Origin: Mesorhizobium sp. M1B.F.Ca.ET.045.04.1.1 | GTDB lineage: Bacteria; Pseudomonadota; Alphaproteobacteria; Rhizobiales; Rhizobiaceae | NCBI RefSeq assembly: GCF_003952465.1 | Contig: NZ_CP034448.1 | Span: 5,867,001 to 5,931,000 of the forward strand | Reading direction: 5' to 3' | DNA length: 64,000 nucleotides | Shown here: piece after piece, positions 6,797-14,461 of the stretch | How the letters are laid out: each line of letters opens with the position of its first letter | Numbering within the stretch: position 1 is the stretch's first letter | Program-made: the position numbers and the translations under genes | The notes under the pieces: generated by a model | Databases searched by the model: none | Seen by the model: the letters and a program-made list of their open reading frames with translations, nothing else | What the model was told of the DNA's origin: nothing

Positions 6797-8125
6797 TCAC
6801 CAGTGCGCATGCTCGTGGTGGTGGCCTTCCGGCTCGGCCATGGCAAAGGGCAGATCCTCGCTGTCGGGGCCGGCCGAAAGCTGCAGCCTGGCGCTGAACT
6901 CGTGCGGCTCGGCCGGGGCGACGAGGCTCTGCAGATAGTGATGGTCGCCGCCGACCGGCGACAGCGGCAGGCGCTCGACTGTACCGCCCGGCCGCTCGAT
7001 GGCGACGTTCGCCTGCAGGCCCTCGGCATGACTAGACAGGCGCAGGCGCATGCGCTCGCCCTGCGGCGTGTCGATTATCTCCAGCAGCCCGCTCGCCAGC
7101 TTGCCCGATACCAGGAACGGGTCGGGTGCATCATGGTTGGCACCTTCGGCCTGCGGCTCGGTGAAGCGGACCGTCGCGACGTCGAGCGCGGGAATGTGGG
7201 CAAAGAGCTCGGCTTTCAGCGATGCGGCGATGTTGTTCGCGGCGGCGAGCAGCAGCCCGTCATTGACCGCGATCGCCACGTCGACATGCAGCTTGTGGCC
7301 GAGCCAGCGAGCCTTCGCCTCGGCCACCTTCTCGATGCCCACGACATGTTCGGCAGCGTGATGGATCTCGTCGACCAATCCGGGCTCCACCCCGTCGAGC
7401 ATGCGGGTCAGCACAGACCGCGCCGACTGCCAGACGATACCGAAGATGGCGACGGTGATGACGAGGCCGATGATCGGGTCCGCCAGCGGAAAGCCGAGCC
7501 AGACGCCGATCGCGCCCACGACGACGGCGAGGCTGGTCAATCCGTCGGTGCGGGCGTGATAGCCGTCGGCGATCAATGCGGCGCTGTTGATCTCGCGTCC
7601 GACGCGGATGCGAAACACCGCCACCGCCTCGTTGCCGAGGAAGCCGATGACGCCGGCAGCCGCGAGCCAGCCGAGGAACCGCACCGGCCGGGGATTGAGC
7701 AGGCGGTCTATCGCCTCATATCCGGCGACCAGCGCGCTCGCCAGGATGATGAGCACGATGACGATGCCGGCCAAGTCCTCCACCCGGCCCAGGCCGTAGG
7801 TAAAGGTCCGGGTCGGCTTGCGGCGCGCCAGCACGAAGGCGATCCAAAGCGGTATGGCGGTGGTCGCGTCGGCGACATTGTGGATGGTGTCGGCAAGCAG
7901 CGCCACGCTGCCGGAAAACACGACGACGACGATTTGCAAGGCGGCCGTGACCGCCAGGATGACGAACGACCATTTGATCGCCCAGATGCCGCGATCGGTC
8001 GTCGCGATCGTGGTGTCGATCACGCCGTGAGTGTGGCCGTGCGGGCCATGATGATCATGGCTGTGCCCGCCATGGTCATGACCATGCGCCCCGAACCCGA
8101 ACCAGTCCAGAATTCTTGCCCACAT
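6797..8125 (-). CDS. dmeF: Cation diffusion facilitator, DmeF-type (Co/Ni) efflux transporter
   Basis: A CDF transporter of 442 residues. It begins with a histidine-rich loop (residues 13-33, GHDHGGHSHDHHGPHGHTHG), then six helices. The metal site is visible as D79/H82/D86 in LLADTIHNVAD and D187/H190/D194 in IADGYHARTD. After the CDF cytoplasmic domain comes an extension of about 130 residues ending in GHHHEHAHW, longer than usual. It lies 7 bases downstream of a CsoR/RcnR-type sensor, as in the dmeRF operon of rhizobia, where DmeF exports Co(II) and Ni(II). The pairing supports cobalt/nickel; Zn or Mn cannot be excluded. Confidence 0.88.
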   Translation of the reverse strand: MWARILDWFGFGAHGHDHGGHSHDHHGPHGHTHGVIDTTIATTDRGIWAIKWSFVILAVTAALQIVVVVFSGSVALLADTIHNVADATTAIPLWIAFVLARRKPTRTFTYGLGRVEDLAGIVIVLIILASALVAGYEAIDRLLNPRPVRFLGWLAAAGVIGFLGNEAVAVFRIRVGREINSAALIADGYHARTDGLTSLAVVVGAIGVWLGFPLADPIIGLVITVAIFGIVWQSARSVLTRMLDGVEPGLVDEIHHAAEHVVGIEKVAEAKARWLGHKLHVDVAIAVNDGLLLAAANNIAASLKAELFAHIPALDVATVRFTEPQAEGANHDAPDPFLVSGKLASGLLEIIDTPQGERMRLRLSSHAEGLQANVAIERPGGTVERLPLSPVGGDHHYLQSLVAPAEPHEFSARLQLSAGPDSEDLPFAMAEPEGHHHEHAHW

Positions 8126-8132
8126 GGCGGCC

Positions 8133-8390
8133 TCACAGATATTTTGTGAGCTGCTTCAGCTCCTTGAGCGTGTCCCTGGTGGGCTCGCCGCCTTCGACCA
8201 GGCAATGCTCCATGTGGTCGTGGATCAGTTCGCGTTTGGCATTGCCGACCGCGCTTTCGACGGCATGAAGCTGCTGCGCGAGGTCGAGGCAGGAGCGCCC
8301 CTGCTCGAACATGGCGAGCACGGCGGCCAGATGGCCATGCGCGCGCTTGAGCCGGGCGATGATATCGGGATGAGAGCTGTGTATCGTCAT
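8133..8390 (-). CDS. dmeR: CsoR/RcnR-family metal-responsive repressor, DmeR-type
   Basis: A helical repressor of 85 residues. Likely metal ligands are H4 (MTIH), C34, H59 and C63 (IHDHMEHC), the N-terminal-His plus Cys pattern of the RcnR/DmeR branch and not the Cys-His-Cys of copper-sensing CsoR. On binding Ni(II) or Co(II) such proteins leave the DNA and let the exporter gene be expressed. It is the first gene of the dmeR-dmeF operon, and the inverted repeat 8396-8419 lies directly upstream of its ATG. Confidence 0.88.
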   Translation of the reverse strand: MTIHSSHPDIIARLKRAHGHLAAVLAMFEQGRSCLDLAQQLHAVESAVGNAKRELIHDHMEHCLVEGGEPTRDTLKELKQLTKYL

Positions 8391-8395
8391 GCCGC

Positions 8396-8419
8396 TATCC
8401 TATCCCCCAGGGTAGGATA
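8396..8419 (-). promoter_or_regulatory. DmeR-type operator: inverted repeat with C/G tracts
   Basis: TATCCTA (8396-8402) and TAGGATA (8413-8419) flank TCCCCCAGGG. An AT-rich dyad around a C/G tract is the form of RcnR/DmeR operators. It lies 6 bases upstream of the ATG of the repressor gene, so binding would block initiation. Confidence 0.7.
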
Positions 8420-8508
8420 ATTCAATGGACCACCAGAGCCGCTGCCGACGCCTGATGGATTTGACCGCGGATCTCGAGCGTCTGTTAGATATCGCTTGTG
8501 AACAACTC

Positions 8509-8534
8509 GGAACCATGCCGTCGCGCACGCCTTT
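8509..8534 (+). promoter_or_regulatory. Candidate EcfG (general stress) promoter for the 8558 gene
   Basis: GGAAC (8509-8513), 17 bases, then CTTT (8531-8534). The Rhizobiales general stress consensus is GGAAC-N16/17-CGTT, so there is one mismatch in the -10. The predicted start is near 8541, shortly before the ribosome binding site of the small gene. Confidence 0.35.
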
Positions 8535-8557
8535 CTTCTGGCAGGAGGAATTTTCCG

Positions 8558-8764
8558 ATGTCAGACAATGAAAGCTCACGCGATGCCGCTGACCACCTCT
8601 CGATCGGCGAGGATTTCGACGTCGCCCATTTCGCGAGGAAGTTCCAGCTTACGATCCCTGAAGCTCGGCAACTCTTTGCGAAATACGACAATGATCGCGC
8701 GGTGCTGGAGCGGGAAGCCCATGCGCTTGGTTCGCGCTCGAACGGCGACGACACGACGGACTAA
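8558..8764 (+). CDS. Small DUF3606-like protein
   Basis: A protein of 68 residues, acidic, with the pattern DFDVAHFARKFQLTIPEARQLFAKYDNDRAVLEREA. This resembles the DUF3606 helix-turn-helix-like small proteins of Rhizobiales, which resemble C-terminal parts of DNA-binding folds but have no known function. The start at 8558 follows GCAGGAGG with ideal spacing; the longer frame from 8498 lacks such a site. A candidate EcfG promoter precedes it. Family assignment is from memory of the motif and is tentative. Confidence 0.75.
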   Translation: MSDNESSRDAADHLSIGEDFDVAHFARKFQLTIPEARQLFAKYDNDRAVLEREAHALGSRSNGDDTTD

Positions 8765-8884
8765 GCGCCTCTCGCTTTGCTGCCCGCGAAGTGCTGCGAA
8801 TGGGAGATGACGCTGCTCATTCAAAGGGCCGAGCATCGCCGGCATCGACAGCTGGAACCCGAGAAGACTGAAAAGCTGCGGACT

Positions 8885-9034
8885 TCAATGCCGCTTGAAG
8901 TACTGAACCTCGCGTTCGTGCTTCTCGGCCGCCTCGCGCGACTTGAAGGTGCCGAGGTTCCGGCGCTTGCCGGTCCTGGGGTCGACTTTGCGCGAATAGA
9001 GGCGGTATTCGCCGGATTTCAGCTTGCGGATCAT
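8885..9034 (-). CDS. Small basic protein (49 aa)
   Basis: A short open frame of 49 residues, MIRKLKSGEYRLYSRKVDPR then TGKRRNLGTFKSREAAEKHE and EVQYFKRH. A perfect AGGAGG lies 6 bases before the ATG. The composition (many K, R, E) and the RNLGTFKSREAAEKHER segment, which looks like the arm-type DNA-binding fold near integrases, indicate a real gene. Small proteins of this form are common in Rhizobiales. Upstream on the same strand lies GGAAC-N16-GGTT, a candidate general-stress promoter. Function unknown. Confidence 0.85.
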   Translation of the reverse strand: MIRKLKSGEYRLYSRKVDPRTGKRRNLGTFKSREAAEKHEREVQYFKRH

Positions 9035-9063
9035 GGCGGCCTCCTGTGCGATTTCATAGCTCT

Positions 9064-9088
9064 AACCCGCTGGAGCCGTCCGGGTTCC
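9064..9088 (-). promoter_or_regulatory. Candidate EcfG (general stress) promoter for the 49-aa gene
   Basis: On the minus strand GGAAC (9088-9084), 16 bases, then GGTT (9067-9064). This differs by one base from GGAAC-N16/17-CGTT. The predicted start leaves a leader of about 22 bases that contains AGGAGG before the ATG at 9034. Confidence 0.45.
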
Positions 9089-9234
9089 GGCAGGCCGAAC
9101 GTGATCCATTTCACGGAAGCGCCGGGCCGAATGTCGGAATCGACGTGTCAGCGACATAATTCGGTCGGATTATTTGTACTCAAATGACTTCCGTGACGTT
9201 AGGGTAGCGTCGCGAGCATGCGGAGGAGGGTGAG

Positions 9235-9417
9235 ATGGTGACGGCGAAGCTTCACGGCGTTGAACTCGTCAAGGGCCAGAAGTGGACGGTGCGCGTCACC
9301 GCCTACGGCACCACGCTGACCTTCCCCTTCGAAGCCGAGCAATATGCGCGCTCCTACGCCGACGGCCAGGCCTTCCGCCTCGGCGTCGAGGTGGTCGAGC
9401 TGAAGGACTGCGCGTAG
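9235..9417 (+). CDS. Small conserved-type hypothetical protein (60 aa)
   Basis: A protein of 60 residues with alternating strands (AKLHGVELVKGQKWTVRVTAYGTTLTFPFEAEQYARSY), which suggests a small beta-rich fold. GGAGGAGGGTGAG directly before the ATG is a strong ribosome binding site, and codon use with G/C at third positions matches neighbouring genes. No family was recognised. It lies alone between two minus-strand genes. Confidence 0.75.
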   Translation: MVTAKLHGVELVKGQKWTVRVTAYGTTLTFPFEAEQYARSYADGQAFRLGVEVVELKDCA

Positions 9418-9468
9418 AGGTCAAACGTCAAATTCCGACAAGCCGAAACGAACCACCATACAAGTAGT

Positions 9469-10437
9469 TCAGCCGTTGCCGTCCTTCTCGGTCAGGGCAC
9501 GAACTTTCGTGGGCGTCATGCCGTAGCGCAGCCGGAACTGCCGGTAGAAGGTGGATGGCTCGGTAAAGCCGACCTCAAAAGCGATGTCGGCGATGCGCCG
9601 CAGCAACTGCCGGCGATCGGTCAGGCAGCTATGGACGTAGGCGAGCCGCTCCCCGTTGACATAGTCGGAAAAGCTTGTGCCTTCCTCGGCAAATAGCTGG
9701 CGGACATAGCGCTCGCTGATGCGGAATTTGCGCGATATCTGCCCGGCGTTGAGCCCGGCATCGGTGAGATTTTGGGCGATGTGCTGCTTGATGCCCGCAA
9801 GCCTTGCTGCGCGGACGCCGGGGGGATGCGTATAGGCCTCCATGCCACCGAAGGAGACGGCGAGCAGATCGGTGATATGGCGGGAAGCGAGGGGCGCGAG
9901 CGTCTCGGGCCCCTCCATGTGCAGGAGTGACCAGAGGTAATCGAAGAGCAACCGGTGTGCCGGGAGCGTGCGGCCGAGACTGTCGGGACGCACATCGTCG
10001 AGATTCTTCACCAGCGGGGCCAGCAGCGAGCGCTTGAACTGAAGCGCTACGGTCCATTGCGAATCCTCGCTGGCGACTGAGTAGCGGCGGTCCATCGGCA
10101 AGATGGCGGCGGTGCCGGGTTCGGTGCTGAAGTCGCCGCGCCCAGGCATGGTGAAGCGATAGCCGCCCTTATTCCAGGACAGGATGATATCGTCATTGCC
10201 GTCGGCCATCAGTCCGCTATTGCGCTCCCAGACCATGGGAGAGACGGAACCTTTGCTGAGGCTCATCTCGGGCAGAATCAGGGTACGGGCCGAGAATCTG
10301 AGAGGCGCGTCGAGATGCGGCGTGATGTCCAACCGCATCTGTATCCGACCGTAGAAATCGCGGATGAACTCGTCGCGGTGATGCTCGGGAATGTCGTCGG
10401 TCGAGAATGTGGCCACCCGATCAGCGCTCGACATCAT
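9469..10437 (-). CDS. AraC-family transcriptional regulator
   Basis: A regulator of 322 residues. The N-terminal 200 residues form an AraC-type sensing domain of the family found in FeaR-like and rhizobial AraC proteins. The C-terminal 100 residues hold the two helix-turn-helix motifs (ISERYVRQLFAEEGTSFSDYVNGERL and IADIAFEVGFTEPSTFYRQFRLRYGMTP). Its start at 10437 faces the 400-base region before the outer membrane protein gene at 10837, which contains several palindromes, so it may control itself and that gene (inference). The inducer is unknown. Confidence 0.9.
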   Translation of the reverse strand: MMSSADRVATFSTDDIPEHHRDEFIRDFYGRIQMRLDITPHLDAPLRFSARTLILPEMSLSKGSVSPMVWERNSGLMADGNDDIILSWNKGGYRFTMPGRGDFSTEPGTAAILPMDRRYSVASEDSQWTVALQFKRSLLAPLVKNLDDVRPDSLGRTLPAHRLLFDYLWSLLHMEGPETLAPLASRHITDLLAVSFGGMEAYTHPPGVRAARLAGIKQHIAQNLTDAGLNAGQISRKFRISERYVRQLFAEEGTSFSDYVNGERLAYVHSCLTDRRQLLRRIADIAFEVGFTEPSTFYRQFRLRYGMTPTKVRALTEKDGNG

Positions 10438-10836
10438 ACCCCCCCGTCAGAGACCGCCTGGAACCGGAAGGTGTCGGGCTGCAAACGGCGTTTCGCTACG
10501 TTTCGGTGCTCGAGAAACATCGTTTTCCACTTCGGTCCGATCCGATTCCAAGTGGCCTCGCATCTTTCTGAACGTGAGTTAAGTGTGACAAAGTTGCAAG
10601 ACTGAAATTCCGGAACAAGAACTGTTCCGTTATTGCAATTGTGACTTCCGTATCCGCCATACGCACCCGGATTTTCTCTGCTAGCGGTGCATCGAAGGGG
10701 CGGTGATCGGTTTTCATGTCCGGCGCAGACGGACATGTCTTCGCAAGCTAACCGACGGTCCCTGAGGCCCGCTCATGCATGAGCGGGAAGAAATGCGGAC
10801 GCGATTTTAATTGGCAATGCAGCGAGGAAAGTTCCG
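10438..10836. other. Divergent intergenic region with three palindromes
   Basis: No gene was seen. Three dyads stand out: CGGAAC/GTTCCG at 10611-10616 and 10624-10629; CATGTCCG/CGGACATG at 10715-10722 and 10730-10737 with a 7-base loop; and a perfect 20-bp palindrome at 10768-10787. Their stacking upstream of the outer membrane protein gene suggests regulation of transcription or a structured leader. Confidence 0.6.
10768..10787. promoter_or_regulatory. Perfect 20-bp palindrome upstream of outer membrane protein gene
   Basis: CCCGCTCATGCATGAGCGGG is its own reverse complement over all 20 bases. It ends 49 bases before the ATG at 10837. There is no T tract after it, so it is not a terminator. 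It may be an operator or a 5' leader hairpin. Confidence 0.5.
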
Positions 10837-11565
10837 ATGAAGATTGTACCTAGGTCCATGGCCGCCATGGCGATCGTTCTTGCCGCCGGCAGGGCGTTCG
10901 CGGCCGATCCGATCGCCCTGGAAGCGGCCCCGGCGCCACCGCCGGCGGAGGAGAGCTTCAGCTGGACGGGGCCCTATTTCGGTGGGTTCGGTTCGTTTGC
11001 CGTGGGTGACATGAAACTCGATTCGCGGCAGATCTTTGCCGACGGGAATCCGCCGCCGATCAACGGCGCCTTCGAGATTTCCGCGAGCGGTTTCCTCGGC
11101 GGCGTCCAGGCCGGCTATGATTGGCAGTTTGCCGACCGCTGGGTGATCGGTGCGGTGGCAGACATTGCCGCATCCAGTTACGGCGCTTCGGTTACGGCCT
11201 CGGTGGACGGCACCGAGATCTTCAATGGCGAGGTGGACGTCAAATATCTTGGCACCGTGCGCGCGCGACTGGGGCGGGCTTGGGACCGCACGCTCCTCTA
11301 CGGCCACGGCGGTTTTGCCTTCGGCAAAACGGAGCAGACGCTGACCGTTGGCGGCACGACTGTTTTCAACGAGGAGCAGACACGAGCCGGCTGGACCGCC
11401 GGCGCAGGCATCGAGCATGCCATTACCGATCACCTCTCCTTCGGCACCGAATATGCCTATGTGGACCTGGGCTCGAAGCAGATACTCGACAATGGCGAAG
11501 GGCTGACAATCAAAGACGATGTGGCTTTCCACACGCTGAAGGCCTTCGTGAATTTCCGTTTCTAA
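10837..11565 (+). CDS. Outer membrane beta-barrel protein (Omp25/Omp31-like)
   Basis: A protein of 242 residues. It has a signal peptide (cleavage after RAFA), a proline-rich linker (APAPPPAEES), then the opening strand SWTGPYFGGFGSFAVGD typical of rhizobial Omp25/31-like porins. Amphipathic strands continue to the C-terminal phenylalanine (FVNFRF), the BAM signal. The pattern of paired strands with GGVQAGYDWQF and RARLGRAWDRTLLYGHGGFAFG fits an eight-stranded barrel. GAGGAAAG precedes the ATG. The stop codon TAA is shared with the start of a dispersed repeat. It is probably a structural or adhesive surface protein. Confidence 0.9.
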   Translation: MKIVPRSMAAMAIVLAAGRAFAADPIALEAAPAPPPAEESFSWTGPYFGGFGSFAVGDMKLDSRQIFADGNPPPINGAFEISASGFLGGVQAGYDWQFADRWVIGAVADIAASSYGASVTASVDGTEIFNGEVDVKYLGTVRARLGRAWDRTLLYGHGGFAFGKTEQTLTVGGTTVFNEEQTRAGWTAGAGIEHAITDHLSFGTEYAYVDLGSKQILDNGEGLTIKDDVAFHTLKAFVNFRF

Positions 11566-11666
11566 AGCGCGTCGCGTTGAGACGGATTCAGGCGAGGCGC
11601 TGGACCTTTGTTTTGATGCATGTCGTTGTCCCAGAACCGCTGCACACTTCTGGGCGACATGCATTA
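11564..11666. repeat. Dispersed hairpin element, copy A
   Basis: It begins AAAGCGCGTCGCG at the stop codon of the outer membrane protein gene. It contains a 49-base hairpin at 11616-11664: ATGCATGTCG, bulge TTGT, CCCAGAA, an 11-base loop, TTCTGGG, CGACATGCAT. The same 49-base geometry occurs at 23941-23989 and 32092-32140. Confidence 0.9.
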
Positions 11667-11773
11667 GCGTAACGCCAGGGAAAAGTGCGCGGCGGTTTTC
11701 CGTCCGGAATTGCGTAAAGACAAATGCTCAGGACGGGTCGGCGATTCCATCGAACGCCGAACCGCTCTGACGC

Positions 11774-12948
11774 TCACCGGCGCACGAGCGCAACCAGACA
11801 AACACAGAGCCCCAGATTTAGGGTCGCGGCCAGCGCGAGCGTCGTCAGCACGAGGTTGCCGCCGCCGGCGCCCAGAAGCAGCGCGCCGATCGACGGAGCC
11901 GCCGCCTGGACGATGAGGCTCGGCGTCGCGAGCTTGCCCATCAGCGCGGCGTATCGTTGCGGATCGAACAGCACGAGCGGCAGGGCGCCGCGCGCGATGG
12001 TGTGGATGCCGTTGCCGGCGCCGTAGAGGATCAATGCCAGGGCGATGGCGCTCCGGCTTGCAAGCAGCAGCCAGACGCCGGTCGCGAGCAACGATACGGA
12101 TGCCAGCATCGTCCAGATCGGATGATGCCGGTTGCGGCCGATCAGCATTTCGGCCGCGCGCGCGCCGACCTGCGATGGCCCGACCAGGGCGCCAAGCCCG
12201 ACCGCGACCGCAAGGCTCACCCCGCGCAGTTGCAGGAGAGTGAGCAGATGGACGGAAAGCATGGACGCGATCAGCGCGGCCACTGTCTGGATGGAGGCAA
12301 GCAGGATGAAGCGCGTCCTCTCCCGCCCTGTGGCCGACGCCTGCCTCAACTCGATTCTTGCCGGCGCAGGCGCCGCGGCTGGAGGCAAAGGTGAAGCGGC
12401 AGGCAGATCAAAAGGTGGATCGCAGCGTAGCAAACGCACGTGAAGCGCCATCCTTCATGCTGGACGAGGAAGGCGCTGAGCGGCCAGCAAATCGTGCTGG
12501 CGAAGCCGCCGAAAAGCGTCAGGTTGGTGATCGCGCCGCGGGCCCCCAGTCCATAGAGGCGGCCGAGCGTGGCGAAGCCGGCATCGTAGAGGCCGCTCGA
12601 CATGCCCAACCCCATCAGCAGCCAGGCAAGCAGGTAAAGCGGATAGATGTTGGCCGCCGCTAACAGCAGGTGGGCGGCGGCCAGCAGCAGCGAACTCGCG
12701 GCAAGCACCGGCCGGCCGCCGTGACGCTGGATCAGCCGCCCGGTGATCGGCGACACCAGCCCGGCAAGCAGGAGGCCGCAGGAGAGCCCGGCAACGACCG
12801 AGGCCAGCGACCAGCCCGTGTCGGCGGCGATCGGCGCGGCAAGCACGGCAGGCAGATAGTAGGACGATCCCCAGGCGAGGATTTGCGTGACGCCAAGCGC
12901 CGAGACGAGGACGTGGCGATTGCGGGCGACGGGTGCCGCGGCTTCCAT
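11774..12948 (-). pseudogene. MFS transporter of the arsenic operon, single frameshift
   Basis: Two overlapping frames together give one MFS protein of about 391 residues. The first part (12948 to about 12350) covers helices 1-6, MEAAAPVARNRHVLVSALG to LLICLPLHLCLQPRR. The second part, readable from about 12400 to 11774, covers helices 7-12 and ends LVALVRR. The join needs one extra base in the GC-rich stretch around 12350-12400; the total of 1175 bases is one short of a whole codon number. It follows arsC without a gap (TGA then ATG). It may be a true pseudogene, a sequencing error or, less likely, a programmed frameshift. The role would be export of an arsenical (inference). Confidence 0.8.
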
Positions 12949-13362
12949 TCAGGCCCGCCCCGGCACGTAGACGACCTTCTCGCCGTCTTCCTTGACGAAC
13001 TCCGCCACCGGATGGTCGAGCAGCGGCAGCACCGCCTCCGACGGCCGGCAGAGCCTGGTGCCTTTCGGCGTCTCGACGATCGGCCGGTTGATGAGGATCG
13101 GGTGGGCGAGCATGAAGTCGACCAGCTCGCCGTCGTTCCATTTCGGGTTGCCAAGCCCAAGCTCGGCATAGGCCGTTTCTTTCTGCCTCAGCAGCTCGCG
13201 CGGAGTGATGCCCATTGCCGCGATCAACTCGAGTAGCCGCTCGCGGCTTGGCGGCGTCTTCAGATATTCGATCACCACCGGCTCCTCGCCGCTGGCGCGG
13301 ATCATGGCGAGCGTGTTGCGCGAGGTGCCGCAGGCGGGGTTGTGATAGATCGTGACCGTCAT
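12949..13362 (-). CDS. arsC: Arsenate reductase, glutaredoxin-coupled
   Basis: A protein of 137 residues of the ArsC/Spx thioredoxin-like family. The catalytic cysteine is C11 in IYHNPACGTSRNTL. The later LINRPIVETPKGTRLCRP carries the arginine that holds arsenate. It reduces As(V) to As(III) with glutathione and glutaredoxin. Its ATG overlaps the aqpS stop (ATGA). With AqpS in the same operon, the As(III) made can leave the cell through the channel, as shown for Sinorhizobium meliloti. Confidence 0.95.
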   Translation of the reverse strand: MTVTIYHNPACGTSRNTLAMIRASGEEPVVIEYLKTPPSRERLLELIAAMGITPRELLRQKETAYAELGLGNPKWNDGELVDFMLAHPILINRPIVETPKGTRLCRPSEAVLPLLDHPVAEFVKEDGEKVVYVPGRA

Positions 13363-14072
13363 GGCTTGCCTTTGAATGGCTGGGCTTTCAATGCTTGGGA
13401 TTGCTTGATGGTTTCGGGCCGCAACAGCCAGCCCATCAGCGCCAGCGCGATCAAGGCGCCGAGCAGTTCGGCGACAATGAAGCCCGGCAGATCGGCCGGC
13501 CTGATGCCGGAAAACGTGTCGGTGAGCGAACGCGCCACCGCGACTGCCGGATTGGCGAAGGAGGTGGAGGCGGTGAACCAGTAGGCGGCGGTGATGTAGA
13601 GGCCGACCAGCCACGGTACGGCGCGCCGCTCGAAGCGAAGGCCGGCGAGGATGACGGCGACCAGCCCGAATGTCGCGACAGCCTCGGAGAACCATTGCGC
13701 GGGTCCGGCACGCAGCTTCGTCGCGACCTCCAGCACCGGGAGCGCGAACATGAGATGCGCGGCAATCGTGCCGGCGATGCCGCCGGCGAACTGCGCGGAG
13801 AGATAGGCCGGCAGATCGCGGGCCGGCAGCGCCCGGTTGAGACAGAAGACCAGCGAGACGGCCGGATTGAAATGCGCGCCGGAGATCGGCCCCAGCATGG
13901 TGATCAGCACCACCAGCATGGCGCCGGTTGCGAGCGTGTTGCCGAGTAGCGCCAGCGCCACATCATGCGTCAGCGTCTCGGCCATGATGCCGGAGCCGAC
14001 CACTGTTGCGACTAGGAGACCGGTGCCCAGGGTTTCGGCGACGGCCCGCCGCGGCAGATCGTAAGAGGTCAT
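13359..14072 (-). CDS. aqpS: Aquaglyceroporin of the arsenic operon
   Basis: A MIP-family channel of 237 residues with six helices and two NPA half-helices: GAHFNPAVSLVF and TSFANPAVAVARSLTDTFSG. In rhizobial arsenic operons AqpS takes the place of an ArsB or Acr3 pump and lets As(III), formed by ArsC, flow out down its gradient. It overlaps arsR and arsC by 4 bases each, so arsR-aqpS-arsC are one translationally coupled operon. Confidence 0.95.
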   Translation of the reverse strand: MTSYDLPRRAVAETLGTGLLVATVVGSGIMAETLTHDVALALLGNTLATGAMLVVLITMLGPISGAHFNPAVSLVFCLNRALPARDLPAYLSAQFAGGIAGTIAAHLMFALPVLEVATKLRAGPAQWFSEAVATFGLVAVILAGLRFERRAVPWLVGLYITAAYWFTASTSFANPAVAVARSLTDTFSGIRPADLPGFIVAELLGALIALALMGWLLRPETIKQSQALKAQPFKGKP

Positions 14073-14419
14073 TGCCGGGTCCCCTCACCAGGCCGGCAGC
14101 AGGGCGCGGCAAGCGCCGGCACGCAGATTTCCGGACGGCCAGAGCAGCAATCCTCCATCAGGAACCGGATCAGGCCGGAAAGCGCATCATACTCCGCACT
14201 GTAGACGATCGAGCGCGCGTCGCGCCGCGCGCGCACGAGGCCGGCGCGCTCCAGCTCTTTGAGATGGAAGCTGACATTGGACGGCGAGACCTCGACCTGT
14301 TCGGCGAGCGAACCGGCGGCGATGCCGTCCGGTCCGGCAACCACCAGCAATCGCAGCAGCCGCAGCCGTGTCTCCTGCGACAGCGCGCCAAAGGCAATCA
14401 GGGCTTGACGTTCATCCAC
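14069..14419 (-). CDS. arsR: Arsenic-responsive ArsR repressor
   Basis: A winged-helix repressor of 116 residues; recognition helix EVSPSNVSFHLKELERAGLV. The As(III) site is probably formed by C91, C92 and C99 near the C-terminus (DCCSGRPEIC), the arrangement of Acidithiobacillus-type ArsR and not the alpha-3 CVC site of the E. coli plasmid protein. Two further cysteines, C107 and C108, follow. It is first in the arsR-aqpS-arsC operon, and TTTCAA/TTGAAA repeats lie just upstream of its start. Confidence 0.93.
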   Translation of the reverse strand: MDERQALIAFGALSQETRLRLLRLLVVAGPDGIAAGSLAEQVEVSPSNVSFHLKELERAGLVRARRDARSIVYSAEYDALSGLIRFLMEDCCSGRPEICVPALAAPCCRPGEGTRQ

Positions 14420-14420
14420 G

Positions 14421-14446
14421 TTTCAATAATCCTTGAAATGTTGAAA
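14421..14446. promoter_or_regulatory. ArsR operator region between divergent genes
   Basis: TTTCAA (14421-14426), 6 bases, TTGAAA (14433-14438) form an inverted repeat; a third half-site TTGAAA follows at 14441-14446. ArsR operators have this TTCAA/TTGAA form. The site lies 2 bases from the arsR start and 15 bases from the DUF6428 start, so one site could repress both directions. Confidence 0.75.
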
Positions 14447-14461
14447 TGAGGAATAGCCGAC

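Noticed and set aside
6803..8149. Antisense frame opposite dmeF (448 codons)
   Set aside because: No motif or ribosome site; it mirrors dmeF.
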